Below are positions 6,996 to 16,000 of a stretch of DNA of 33,614 nt, in pieces. Every line of letters starts with the position of its first letter. Positions within the stretch are counted from its first letter, which is position 1. A model generated the notes under the pieces. That model did no database searches. It had not been told where the DNA came from and saw nothing but the letters and a program-made list of their open reading frames with translations. The stretch comes from DAIOGN01 sp036745245 (GTDB lineage: Bacteria > Zixibacteria > MSB-5A5 > JAUVRN01). Location of the stretch: positions 1-33,614 of the forward strand of contig DAIOGN010000021.1 in NCBI GenBank assembly GCA_036745245.1, given 5' to 3'. The translations under genes and the position numbers were made by a program.

Positions 6996-8577
6996 TCTGC
7001 GTCGACCTCAAGCGTGCAGCGCTCCCCTCTGGGCGGCAGCTGTGCTGTGCAGCCTGGCCCTCGCGTCCGGCTGCGAGCGCAAAGTGAGTTCCCCCACCGA
7101 CCCCACTCTGATCCCGGCCGACATTCCCGTGCCCTCCGGGCTGTCGGCACGAGTGGCGGACAGCCGTGTGCATCTCACCTGGACCCTGTCGGCGTCTGAC
7201 TCGGCTCAGGTGGACCAGTTCGTGGTGTACCGGATCGATTCACTCAATGCGGCGCCCCGGGAGCTCGCGGAGGTGACCTGGCCCCCCTACATCGACAGCT
7301 CGGCGATCAACGGCACGCTGTACGCGTACGCTGTAGCCGTGCGGAATCATGACGGAATCGTGGGGCGGAAATCCACGGCCATCCGTGCTCAACCCCGCTT
7401 CGTGTCGGTGCGCATCAACGAAGACAGTCTCTTCACGCGCAGTGTGGACGTGCGCCTGGCTCTCACTGCGGCGGGGGCCACCCTCGTGCGCTTCGGCCAC
7501 GACTCGCTTCAGCCTGCGGAGTGGCGCACCTTCGGACCCGTGGCCACCTGGACGCTTCAGCCCAATGCGGGAGCCAAGCGTGTGTTCGCTCAGTTCCAGT
7601 TCGCGGACGGCGCCCAGTTCGATGGCTGGGTGAGCGACTCCATCACGCTGGATGATCGCGCGGGGATTCAGAGTCTTGCAGTTTCCGACTCGGTGCTTGC
7701 GCCGGGCGAAGCGATGGTCATCACGCTGGACGCGGTCGAAGTCGGCGGGATTGCCACGTACGATCTGAGTTCCCGCTTCGGCGCGCGGTTGTTCGACGAC
7801 GGGGTCGCCCCCGATCAGACGGCCGGCGACGGCCGGTACACGGCCGAGTACGTGGCGGAAGAAGGCGATCTGTTCGAACTGGGGGAGGTGCTGGGTCGAT
7901 TCACCGACGCCGCCGGCAATCGCGCCCCTGTGTTTACCTCCGCCTCCACGGTGTCGGTCCGCAAGCCCCCGCTGGCACCCGTGTGGGTCAGTGTGGTGGC
8001 CACGGCCACCGACCCGCGTGCGCTCGACCTTACCTGGACGGGCACCAACTCTGAGCCCTTCAGCCAGCTGCTGTTGAGACGCTCCACGACCAGCGGTCAG
8101 GGAACAAGCGCCCCTGTAGTGGAGATTTTCTCCTCGCCAGCCGTGACGTCGTATCACGACACGGGACTCGTGGGCTCCACCACCTATTACTACACGCTCG
8201 AACTGGTGCTGGCCAACGGGCTGCGCGTGCTCTCCGCGCAGACGTCGGGCGTCACTCCGGTGGACGCACCGCCCGCGGCGGTGCTGGTGGCCGTGACCCC
8301 CACCGGAGACTCCACGCTACTTCTCAGCTGGACGCAGACCACAGCGAGTGACTTCGAATCCTATCGCGTGTACAGGGCTCTCACCACGCCCGCTCTGACT
8401 CCATCGCCTCCCGCCGACAGCCTGCTGGTGTCGGTGATCACCGCTTCGGGAACCACGACGTATGCGGAGGCCGGCCAGACGCGGTCCTTCTACTATCGCG
8501 TGTTTGTGTTCGACCGCTCCGGGCAGCGTGCGGGATCCAACGTGGTATGGGGACCGAAGGACTTCGGACCGCCCTGA
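6985..8577 (+). CDS. Lipoprotein with fibronectin type III-like domains
   Basis: This 530-residue protein has a lipoprotein signal peptide with lipobox LASGC, the lipidated Cys being residue 30. Fibronectin-III-like sandwiches appear at about 48-135 (GLSARVADSRVHLTW ... YAYAVAVRN), about 332-425 (ALDLTWTG ... TTYYYTLELV) and about 430-520 (LLLSWTQTTASDFESYRVYR). Between them is an Ig-like module ending with LFDDGVAPDQTAGDGRYTA (269-287), a phrase typical of large secreted proteins of FCB bacteria. It has no catalytic motif and probably acts as a surface adhesin or scaffold. It overlaps the preceding gene by 11 bases and is followed 17 bases later by a membrane-protein gene. Confidence 0.8.
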   Translation: MSSDLRRPQACSAPLWAAAVLCSLALASGCERKVSSPTDPTLIPADIPVPSGLSARVADSRVHLTWTLSASDSAQVDQFVVYRIDSLNAAPRELAEVTWPPYIDSSAINGTLYAYAVAVRNHDGIVGRKSTAIRAQPRFVSVRINEDSLFTRSVDVRLALTAAGATLVRFGHDSLQPAEWRTFGPVATWTLQPNAGAKRVFAQFQFADGAQFDGWVSDSITLDDRAGIQSLAVSDSVLAPGEAMVITLDAVEVGGIATYDLSSRFGARLFDDGVAPDQTAGDGRYTAEYVAEEGDLFELGEVLGRFTDAAGNRAPVFTSASTVSVRKPPLAPVWVSVVATATDPRALDLTWTGTNSEPFSQLLLRRSTTSGQGTSAPVVEIFSSPAVTSYHDTGLVGSTTYYYTLELVLANGLRVLSAQTSGVTPVDAPPAAVLVAVTPTGDSTLLLSWTQTTASDFESYRVYRALTTPALTPSPPADSLLVSVITASGTTTYAEAGQTRSFYYRVFVFDRSGQRAGSNVVWGPKDFGPP

Positions 8578-8594
8578 GAACCGATGGGCGGCTC

Positions 8595-9440
8595 ATGAAT
8601 TCCTGGCAACTTCTCAATCACTATTTGCACACCTGGGGCAGGGCGATCTCCGCCATGTTCCGGGCACTCACGTGGACTCCCTTCCTGGTGATTCTGTGTG
8701 TGCAGCTCGCCCTGGTCGCGCTCCTGTACTTCGGCGTTCGGCCACCTCTTGCGGGAGTCCTGCGCGTGTTGCCGGATTGGCTCGTGCCGGAGGCGTTTTT
8801 CGGCTATCCGACGCACCTGTTGCTTCTGCCGTCGGTGCTTTACAATCGACTCATGCCCATCCCCGGCCTGTTCCTGGAATCCCTGCTTCAGGCGTCCGCC
8901 ACCTGGATATTTGTGCGCCATGCCCGCTCCCAATCCTTGCCCCGTCTGGGCTCGGCCACCTCCGAGGTGAACTGGGGCTACGTCCAGTTCGTATTGTTCT
9001 GGCTCTTGAACTACCTGCTCCTCCGCGGCTTCGGAGAACTTTTTGGCTGGGCGACGGACAACCTCTGGCTGGGCTACTCCCGCAGGCGCGCCGGGCTGGA
9101 ATTCGCAGAGATGGTATTCGGGGCGGCCGTGAACAGTATTCTGGCTTACAGCACCGTCGTGATCGTCCTGGAACGCACCTCGCCTTTGGCCACACTGCGC
9201 CTGGCACTTCGAACTGCCGTGCGTAGCGGTCTCGCCACCTGGACTACCGTCGTCGCCGGGACGCTTCTGACCTGGCCGTTCTCGCTTCTGCTGGCGCGAT
9301 CGCCTGAGTGGGTGGGCCGCTTCAACCCTGAAGTGGTGGTGCTCATCACGGTTCTGTCGCTTGTGGCGAGTATGGTGGCATCCTACCTGGTGATCAGCGT
9401 ACTTACCTTCTGGTATCTCCTTCACCGCCGTCCGGGCTGA
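8595..9440 (+). CDS. Polytopic membrane protein of unknown function
   Basis: This 281-residue protein has about six hydrophobic segments, among them FLVILCVQLALVALLYFGV, FVLFWLLNYLLLRGF and VVLITVLSLVASMVASYLV. No family motif was recognised. The ATG at 8595 is preferred over an in-frame ATG at 8547, which would overlap the lipoprotein gene and give an unconvincing N-terminus. The general plan resembles DUF-type membrane proteins with paired helices, often found as accessory envelope factors, but I cannot name one. It lies 17 bases after the lipoprotein gene and is the third gene of the operon starting at 6243. Nothing in the sequence gives a substrate. Confidence 0.7.
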   Translation: MNSWQLLNHYLHTWGRAISAMFRALTWTPFLVILCVQLALVALLYFGVRPPLAGVLRVLPDWLVPEAFFGYPTHLLLLPSVLYNRLMPIPGLFLESLLQASATWIFVRHARSQSLPRLGSATSEVNWGYVQFVLFWLLNYLLLRGFGELFGWATDNLWLGYSRRRAGLEFAEMVFGAAVNSILAYSTVVIVLERTSPLATLRLALRTAVRSGLATWTTVVAGTLLTWPFSLLLARSPEWVGRFNPEVVVLITVLSLVASMVASYLVISVLTFWYLLHRRPG

Positions 9441-9526
9441 GCGCGCCTCGGACGCCCCTCCAGAAAAATACTTGTACTGGCGCCCGTTCCAGCGGGCCGT
9501 GGCCTCCCGACCCTCGCAATTCTCCA

Positions 9527-9556
9527 TTGCGACGGACACGCCCCAGGCCGTATATA
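9527..9556 (+). promoter_or_regulatory. Possible promoter for the TetR-family gene
   Basis: TTGCGA (9527-9532), an 18-base spacer and TATATA (9551-9556). It lies in the gap between 9440 and the TetR gene, on the correct strand. No clear palindromic operator was seen around it. Confidence 0.45.
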
Positions 9557-9626
9557 ACTTACCGACTTCAGGAATCCGGTCAGTTGACCCATGGTGGCAG
9601 GGAAGGCCGCGCGGGAAAGAGAGTCC

Positions 9627-10388
9627 ATGTCGAAGGCAAGCACAGAGCTCCGGTCCACGACCGTGGCGCGCAAACGCCCGCAGCCCAAACACCGCGATGC
9701 CGACCGCACTCGCAAGCGTCTGCTGGATGCGGCGGAGACGATCTTCGCGAAATCCGGGCTGGAAGCCGCCTCAACGGAGGCGATCGCCCGACGCGCCGGC
9801 GTTTCCAAGACCATGCTCTTCTACTACTTTCAGAACAAGGAGCAGCTGTATCTGGAAGTCCTGAAGCGTCTGTTCGACGCCGTGGTCGATCCGGCGCAGG
9901 CGGCCCGCATCGAGACGCTCAGTCCGCGCGAGGGCCTTACGGCCATCGTTCAGGGATACTTCGACATTCACGTGAACCGGCCCGCCTTCGCGGAGCTGAC
10001 GGTGCGCGAGGCCATGGAGTACGGGGGACGGCATCTGCATCGATTGAGGTACGACCTCCCGTTCATCGGTCAGCTCATGCGCGTGCTGCGCCGCGGCATG
10101 CTGTCGGGCGAGTTTCGTGCGGTGGACCCGCTCAAAACCACAGTGAGCCTGGTGGGTATGACGAAGATCCTGTTCACGTACAAGGAGGCGATGGAGCGCA
10201 TACTCGAACAGGAGATGCTGTCGGATGACGCCACAGCCGAATGGCGCGAGCACATTGTGGACCTGCTGCTAAACGGCGTTGCGGCGTTTCCGGAGGCCGC
10301 CGTCAAACCCACCCCTCCCCAGGGCCGGGCCATCCGGAACACACTGTACAGCGAAGAGTCCGACGTGGAGACGGCCGGCCTCACCTGA
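9627..10388 (+). CDS. TetR/AcrR-family transcriptional regulator
   Basis: The protein is 253 residues from the ATG at 9627; an in-frame ATG at 9591 would add 12 residues. The TetR helix-turn-helix spans about 28-75: RLLDAAETIFAKSG, then ASTEAIARRAGVSKTMLFYYF, then NKEQLYLEVLKRLF. This is the canonical DNA-recognition region. The C-terminal ligand-binding part is all-helical and not assignable to a ligand class, though its layout (REAMEYGG, LRRGMLSGEFRAVDP) resembles TetR_C domains of multidrug or fatty-acid regulators. A basic N-terminal extension precedes the HTH. No transporter gene is adjacent, so the target is unknown. It converges on the NifU-like gene with only nine bases between the stops. 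Confidence 0.9.
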   Translation: MSKASTELRSTTVARKRPQPKHRDADRTRKRLLDAAETIFAKSGLEAASTEAIARRAGVSKTMLFYYFQNKEQLYLEVLKRLFDAVVDPAQAARIETLSPREGLTAIVQGYFDIHVNRPAFAELTVREAMEYGGRHLHRLRYDLPFIGQLMRVLRRGMLSGEFRAVDPLKTTVSLVGMTKILFTYKEAMERILEQEMLSDDATAEWREHIVDLLLNGVAAFPEAAVKPTPPQGRAIRNTLYSEESDVETAGLT

Positions 10389-10397
10389 GGATCCGGC

Positions 10398-10622
10398 TTA
10401 CATCACGGGTACGACGCCCTTGATCTCGGGGATCTCCGCGCGGAGAATCCTCTCGACGCCTCCGAACAGCGTGGCCGTGGAGGACGGGCAGCCGTGACAG
10501 GCCCCATGCAGGCGGATCTTCACGATTCCGTTCTCTACATCCACCACTTCGATATCGCCGCCGTCCATCTGAACGCCGGGCCGGATTTTTTCATCCACCA
10601 CTTTATTGATTTTCGCGAGCAT
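10398..10622 (-). CDS. NifU C-terminal-type Fe-S cluster protein
   Basis: This 74-residue protein starts at 10622 (MLAKINKVVDEKIRPG). It matches the stand-alone NifU C-terminal (Nfu) domain: MDGGDIEVVDVENG (19-32) and the CxxC motif ACHGCPSS (41-48, Cys 42 and 45), which holds a [4Fe-4S] cluster between two subunits for delivery to target proteins. The length equals that of typical minimal Nfu proteins. The frame is open for 20 further residues upstream, but those lack conservation. It lies 106 bases downstream of the mrp-like gene on the same strand, which supports a shared role in Fe-S maturation. Confidence 0.9.
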   Translation of the reverse strand: MLAKINKVVDEKIRPGVQMDGGDIEVVDVENGIVKIRLHGACHGCPSSTATLFGGVERILRAEIPEIKGVVPVM

Positions 10623-10728
10623 AGGTCCTGGTCTCTTCCCGAGGGTGCCGGTACTCCCGGCCCGCGTGCGGGGAAGACGCACCGCGGCAGGTCACACCCC
10701 TAAGATACACTCGAAACGGGGAAGCGCC

Positions 10729-11847
10729 TCACGAACCTTGCGTCCGGCCCGTCGCGCGGTCCAGCTCCCGGAGCACGCTTCCGGCCAGCTCTTCGAAGGC
10801 CTGCCGCGTGGCCCCCTGGATCTGGGTGTGCAGAAGCGGCACGCCCAGGTCGGAGGTGGAGCGGAGGGCCGGCTCGAGCGGGATCTCTCCGAGAAACGGA
10901 ACTCCGAAGTCCTGCGCTGTGCGGCGTGCGCCGCCCCGCGAAAAAATCTCGGTGGCCACCCCGCAGTGCGGGCACACGAAGGTGCTCATGTTCTCGATCA
11001 CACCCAGAATCGGAACGCCGGTCTCGCGGAACATGGCGATGCCCTTGCGCGCATCGGCGAGCGCCACGTCCTGCGGCGTGGACACGATGACGGCTCCGTG
11101 CACCTCGATCTGCTGCACCATGGTGAGCTGAGTGTCGCCCGTACCTGGAGGAAGGTCCACGACGAGCACCTGGATTCCGTCCCAGGCGACGTCGAAGAAG
11201 AACTGCTGCAGGGCCTTCGTCACCATGAGGCCGCGCCAGATCACCGCGCTGTCGCGTTCCACGAAAAAACCGATCGACATGATGTCGAGGTCCCACTTTC
11301 GCAACGGCGCGATCTTGCGCGTTTCGGTGACCCTGGGCCGTTCGTCGTCTTTGATTCCCAGCAGGGTGGGGATGGACGGGCCGTAGCAATCGGCGTCCAG
11401 CAAGCCTACGCGAAGTCCGGACAGCTGAAGCGCCACAGCAAGATTTACTGCCACCGTGGACTTTCCCACGCCCCCCTTGCCCGAGGCCACGGCGATCACG
11501 CGTTCCACACCGGGAACGGGCCGCTTCGGTGGCAGGCCCATGCGCCCGGGCGCAGGAGGCTCGGAGGGAGGGGGTGCTGGCTCGGAGCTCACGGTGTCGG
11601 GGTTGACCATGTTGATGATGACGTCCGTGATCCCCTCGATTCTCGCCAGACCCTCCGACAGCACGGCGTCGAGTTCGCGCTTCTGCGGCACGTCCAGCCC
11701 CCGCGACAGCACGTCTACTTTGACTCGGCCGCAGGCGAATTTGTAGCCCAGGAGGCGTCCCTCCGACTGGAGCGTCTGGCCGGTCGTGCCGCGCACCAGG
11801 GCGAGATACGATTCGATGTGCGTGGAAATCTCTGTGTCTTCGGTCAT
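10729..11847 (-). CDS. mrp: Mrp/NBP35-family Fe-S cluster carrier ATPase
   Basis: The 372-residue protein has an N-terminal segment (about 5-82) resembling the MIP18/DUF59 domain but degenerate, lacking the usual Asp-Pro-Glu motif. A Pro-rich linker (about 88-112) follows, then the Mrp ATPase: Walker A SGKGGVGKST (122-131), DADCYGPSIPT (151-161), LVVDLPPGTGD (228-238) and STPQDVALADARKG (256-269). The CxxC motif CPHC (Cys 292 and 295) binds a bridging [4Fe-4S] cluster in the dimer. Such ATPases carry clusters to apoproteins in the cytoplasm. The ATG at 11847 is chosen because upstream codons lack protein character. A candidate promoter lies just upstream, leaving almost no leader. The NifU-like gene follows on the same strand. 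Confidence 0.93.
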   Translation of the reverse strand: MTEDTEISTHIESYLALVRGTTGQTLQSEGRLLGYKFACGRVKVDVLSRGLDVPQKRELDAVLSEGLARIEGITDVIINMVNPDTVSSEPAPPPSEPPAPGRMGLPPKRPVPGVERVIAVASGKGGVGKSTVAVNLAVALQLSGLRVGLLDADCYGPSIPTLLGIKDDERPRVTETRKIAPLRKWDLDIMSIGFFVERDSAVIWRGLMVTKALQQFFFDVAWDGIQVLVVDLPPGTGDTQLTMVQQIEVHGAVIVSTPQDVALADARKGIAMFRETGVPILGVIENMSTFVCPHCGVATEIFSRGGARRTAQDFGVPFLGEIPLEPALRSTSDLGVPLLHTQIQGATRQAFEELAGSVLRELDRATGRTQGS

Positions 11848-11856
11848 GCGTGACCT

Positions 11857-11885
11857 TAGATAGCGCACACATGAGCACGGGCCAA
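11857..11885 (-). promoter_or_regulatory. Candidate promoter for mrp
   Basis: Read on the minus strand: TTGGCC (11885-11880), a 17-base spacer and TATCTA (11862-11857). The predicted start of transcription is about 2-4 bases before the ATG at 11847, so the message would be nearly leaderless. No Shine-Dalgarno sequence is present, which is consistent. Confidence 0.45.
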
Positions 11886-12003
11886 GTGGAAGCTCTGCTT
11901 CCACCGCGCGCCGCCGTGTCTCCTCGGGGATCGAACACTTCGCACAGCGACCCACGTTGCCCCGGCATCGCGCCCGGTGTAAGTTGCGCGACATTGCCAT
12001 GAG

Positions 12004-12891
12004 ATGGATTCGCGTATGACGTACGGACCCGACCCCGTCCCGCCACCGGACCTCGCTCGGGAGGCGAGCGATCCTGTATTGCCGCCGCCGTTCGGAACGG
12101 CCCGTTCGTTTGGTGGCGTGGTGGTTCTGTTCATCCTGATGCTTCTGGGCATGATGCTCGTGGGGGGCGCGGCGCAGTTTTTCCTGGGGTTCGCGGCCAA
12201 CGCCATGCTCACCGAAGTTCTGGTGGTGCTCGGGCCGGTGTGGTTTCTGCTGAGACGACACGGTGCGGCCGAGGCGCTGAGACTCAACGTTCGCCCCGAC
12301 TCTGGCCTTCTGGCCTGGGCCATATTGGGGGTGCTTTCGCTGGCCGTGCTGGTGGCCGAATTCACGCACTGGAGCGATCTGGTCTTTCCCATGCCCGAGT
12401 CCGTCAAGGCAGCGTATCTCGATGCCGTCACGGCCGGAAGCGTGCCGGAGCTTCTCCTGCTTGTGCTTGCTGCCGGACTGGTGCCCGGGATCTGCGAAGA
12501 GGCGGCGTTCCGGGGGTACTTCCAGCGGGTGGGGGTGGAGCGTTACGGGACGTCACGCGGAATCCTCCTGGCGTCTGCACTCTTCGCACTCATGCACCTC
12601 GATCCATGGCATCTGGTGGCGCTCTTCGGCATTGGGCTGTACCTGGGCATGGTATATCTCTGGACGGGAAACCTCTGGATCCCCGCCGCGGCTCACGCCG
12701 CCAACAACGCGGCATCGGTCATCCTGTTGTACCTGGCCCCCGAGTCCACTCTGAGTCAGGTGAGCGAACCGCCGCCCCGGTGGCTTCTGCCTTTGGCCGC
12801 CGTGGGGCTGGTAGCCACCCTGCGGCATCTGCGCCGTACCCATCGGGCCTCTTCGAGCGTTTCGCCGCCGAACCAACGCATCCTTTCCTGA
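12004..12891 (+). CDS. CPBP-family intramembrane metalloprotease (CAAX-protease-like)
   Basis: This 295-residue polytopic membrane protein carries the three CPBP/Abi motifs: EEAAFRGYF (165-173, Glu pair and Arg), FALMHLDPWH (194-203, with His 198) and PAAAHAANNAAS (227-238, with His 231). These residues form the active site of Rce1-like and bacterial intramembrane proteases. Membrane segments lie at about 36-60, 68-83, 102-120, 148-163, 186-200, 204-220 and 258-275. The N-terminus is Pro-rich and cytosolic. Its bacterial substrates are usually unknown. The ATG at 12004 is used; another in-frame ATG follows at 12016. It is divergent from mrp and convergent with the large minus-strand gene, whose terminator lies in between. 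Confidence 0.9.
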   Translation: MDSRMTYGPDPVPPPDLAREASDPVLPPPFGTARSFGGVVVLFILMLLGMMLVGGAAQFFLGFAANAMLTEVLVVLGPVWFLLRRHGAAEALRLNVRPDSGLLAWAILGVLSLAVLVAEFTHWSDLVFPMPESVKAAYLDAVTAGSVPELLLLVLAAGLVPGICEEAAFRGYFQRVGVERYGTSRGILLASALFALMHLDPWHLVALFGIGLYLGMVYLWTGNLWIPAAAHAANNAASVILLYLAPESTLSQVSEPPPRWLLPLAAVGLVATLRHLRRTHRASSSVSPPNQRILS

Positions 12892-12939
12892 TCGCCCTTT
12901 TCGTTCTCCGCGCCGGCTCACCCCGCCCGCATCCGCCAC

Positions 12940-12970
12940 AAAAAAAGGAGGGCGGATCGCTCCGCCCTCC
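12940..12970 (-). terminator. Intrinsic terminator of the minus-strand dockerin gene
   Basis: A perfect 10-base-pair GC stem, GGAGGGCGGA (12947-12956) with TCCGCCCTCC (12961-12970), has a TCGC loop. Read on the minus strand it is followed by seven T (12946-12940). It lies 31 bases past the stop at 13002. Confidence 0.93.
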
Positions 12971-13001
12971 CGTGTTGCCAGTTGTGATTCGAGCCGTGGC
13001 T

Positions 13002-16000
13002 CTACGTGCAGCTTGCCGCCATCGGGCTATTGGCGCAGATGTCGCACGGCGGCGCACCACCCTTAAACACATAGCCTACGAGGGTGATGATGTCCGCTGA
13101 GGTCACCGTGCCCGAGCAGTTCACGTCACCGGCTGCCACGCAGGGCACCGGCGCCGCACCGCCCTTGAACACGTAGCCCACCAGCGTGATGATGTCGGCC
13201 GATGTGACTGTGCCCGAGTTGTTCTGATCGCCGGCCAGGGTGATCAGACAGCCCGAGATGCAACCCGCATTGAGCGCCGACCGCAGCTTGCCGATCTTGG
13301 TTTCGAGATCCGCAATGCTGATGTCCGAAACTGTAGCGCCGAACGCGAAGGAAATGTTCTGCGTGCCCGTGTAGGCGACCGAACCGGCCTTCATCAGGAC
13401 GCTCAGGTCGGAGATCGAGTCGGTGGGGAAGTTTGCAGCATTCCAGCCGATGATCCCGTCCATGCGCGTACGCAGTGAGTCGCGGTTGAAGTTGCCTTCC
13501 GGATACACATACGCAGGATTGTCCAGCACCTGTCCACCTGAGGCTAGGTTGTCACACCCGGCGTCCAGGGGGATGTAGAAGAGGGCAGCCCACTTGTTCT
13601 GCGGCGTGTACTGCGCGCTGTCGGTGTTGCCGTAGCCGCCCCGCGCGCCGATGTACTGCTTGGTGGCGGAGGCGTTGGCGATGCCGTCGTTGAACGCCGA
13701 CATGGAATCCACGTCGAGATCCGCTGCGGCGCCGACACTGAGCACGCCGCTGAAGCCCGGATCGTCGAACTCCGTGACGTCATACTTCGCCACGAACCCG
13801 TCGGTGTAGCCCGGATCGTTGAACGTGCGAACCTGCCAGGCGAGCTGGAACACCGAGTCGGTGGTGGTCGCGGTGCCTGTGGCGATGTTCGCCGTAAGCT
13901 CCGTATCGCCAGGGGACGGGTTGTTCACGCCCATCTGCATGGTGATGCCCGACTGGGCGCGGAAGGCGCGGTTGGAATCGCGGCTGCGATCCGCCACGCC
14001 GGCCCAGAACATGTCCACCCACGAAAGCCGCTGAGCCGGCGTACTGCTGGCAAAGCTCACGACCGGCGAGGCTTCGAAGAGGTACTCGGAGTTGTTGGCG
14101 ATCGACTTGATGCCCGTGCCTCCGCCCTGGTTGCCCAGCGCAAGACAGTTGGATACGCCCACCAGACGCGAACCGTTGGAAATGGTGTCGCGGACGCAGG
14201 TGAACCAGGGGCTCGCCACGAACACGTTCAGGTCGACGTCGATGGCCGTGCCGCCCTGACCCGGATCGTTGGTGGCGTCGTTGGAGGTGACGGAGAGCCG
14301 CCAGTCGTGTTCGGACGGATTCGTCAGGCCGATTCCGTCGAATTCGACGTCGAGCACATGAGCCGCTCCGGCCGCCGCGATCGAGCTGCTGTAGGTGGTA
14401 AGATTCTCCACCAGCACGTGCGACTGACCGTTGTCATCGTTGGTGACCGCCACCTGGTAGTTCAGGGTGGCGTTGCCCTGATTCTGAATCGTGATTTGAA
14501 CGACATCGCTGCCGCCCGGAATCACGTGCTCTTCGATGAACGACGTGGGCGTGATCGCGATGCGCGGTTCCACCACGGGCAGGCGGGCTTCCGGCGCGTA
14601 CAGCATGTAGTTGGAAAGCGACCACGCGCCCTCACCCTGCACGATGCCACCGGCATGCGAGTCGTCGACGTAGGAGAGGTAGATGCCCGAGTCGGCGCGA
14701 GCCGCGGCCGACACCCAGTGCTCCGAGTGACAGTCACCCGGTGCACAATCGGGGGTACGCGTGCCCGTGATGTTCTGCGGGCGATCCCACGTGAGGCCGT
14801 CGTCGGACGACGCCGAGCACCAGAGCTCGTTGTTCACGTATCCGCCCAGGGTGCTCGAGTCGGACTGTGTGGCGCAGTCGGTCGTGTCCGGACCTGCCTG
14901 TACCCAGACGGCGTAGAACGTCTCGTTGGCGCCGTACACGCCGGCCGGTTTCACCGTGAGGCCAGGCTTCGCCATGGCCAGGTTCCACGCGCCGATCGTG
15001 AAGGGGTTGCCTTCGAGGTTGCAGGCGTTATTCATGTCGAGCGTGGCGATTTCGCGGCGCGTAAGACGCACGTCGTTCCAGTGCACCATACGCACCGGCG
15101 TGTTGAACAGGGAGAGCTCGCCTGCGTCCTCGCGCCAGTCGCGGGTGTTGAACAGGACATGCAGGGTGCCGTTATCGTCGTACAATGCGGCCACGTCCGT
15201 GTACGCCAGCTGGCCCGGCACCAGAGTGTCCTGCTGGAGGGCGTAGATCGCGCTGCCCCAGGTGGTCCCACCGTTGGCGGACTTGCGCACGATCACGTCA
15301 CAGTAGTTCTGTGCCAGACCGCCGGTGTAGGCCATGTTGATCGCCTTGGTGTACACGATCGCAACTTCATCGGAGTTGGGATCGGCTTCCACCACCGGGC
15401 TGATCGTGGCGGTGCTGTCAATGTAGATCGGCGTGGACCATGTGATCGTGTTGCCGTTGACGTCCCCGCGCCAGTAGTAGATCGGGCTATAGTCGGCATT
15501 CGCGTCCGAGCCCCTGGCTACGGTGTGGAGGATCGTGTCTGTGCCCACGATGTCGATGCAGGACTTGGGCCAGATGACCTCGGCGCCCTCCCCGATGCCG
15601 GCGGGCTGGGGAGAGTTGTTCTGCAGAAACACGCCGCCGCCCGCGGTGGCGTCGATGGCGCCCATCCAGAACGACAGGCCCGGATCTTCGGGCAGGGGCG
15701 CGTCGTGCATGATGGCCAAGCCGCGGCCGTTGGGCCGGTTGCGCAGGTTGGTGTAGCCGGGGCGGTTGGCCGTGGACACGGCGTCGGTGCCGTCGACGGT
15801 TCCCAGGCCGTTCAGGGGCAGCGCCTTGATCACGTCTGAATTATCGAGCGTGATGTTGGCGGGGCTGCCGGCCACCGACATCTTGTTCCAGTAGACCTTG
15901 CGTTGCGCGCCCATACCGGCCGCGGTGCCGTTCATCCAGGTGGCCTGGACCACGTGCGCGCCGCTGAGGATGGAGTGATCCACCTGGCGGCCCGTGGAGC

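Noticed and set aside
9430..9460. Hairpin after the membrane-protein gene (CGTCCG ... CGGACG) as a terminator
   Set aside because: The stem is imperfect and has no U-tract next to it.
14307..15839. A 510-codon open frame on the plus strand opposite paralog A
   Set aside because: Same situation: antisense shadow of a well-supported gene, with biased composition and no family motif.
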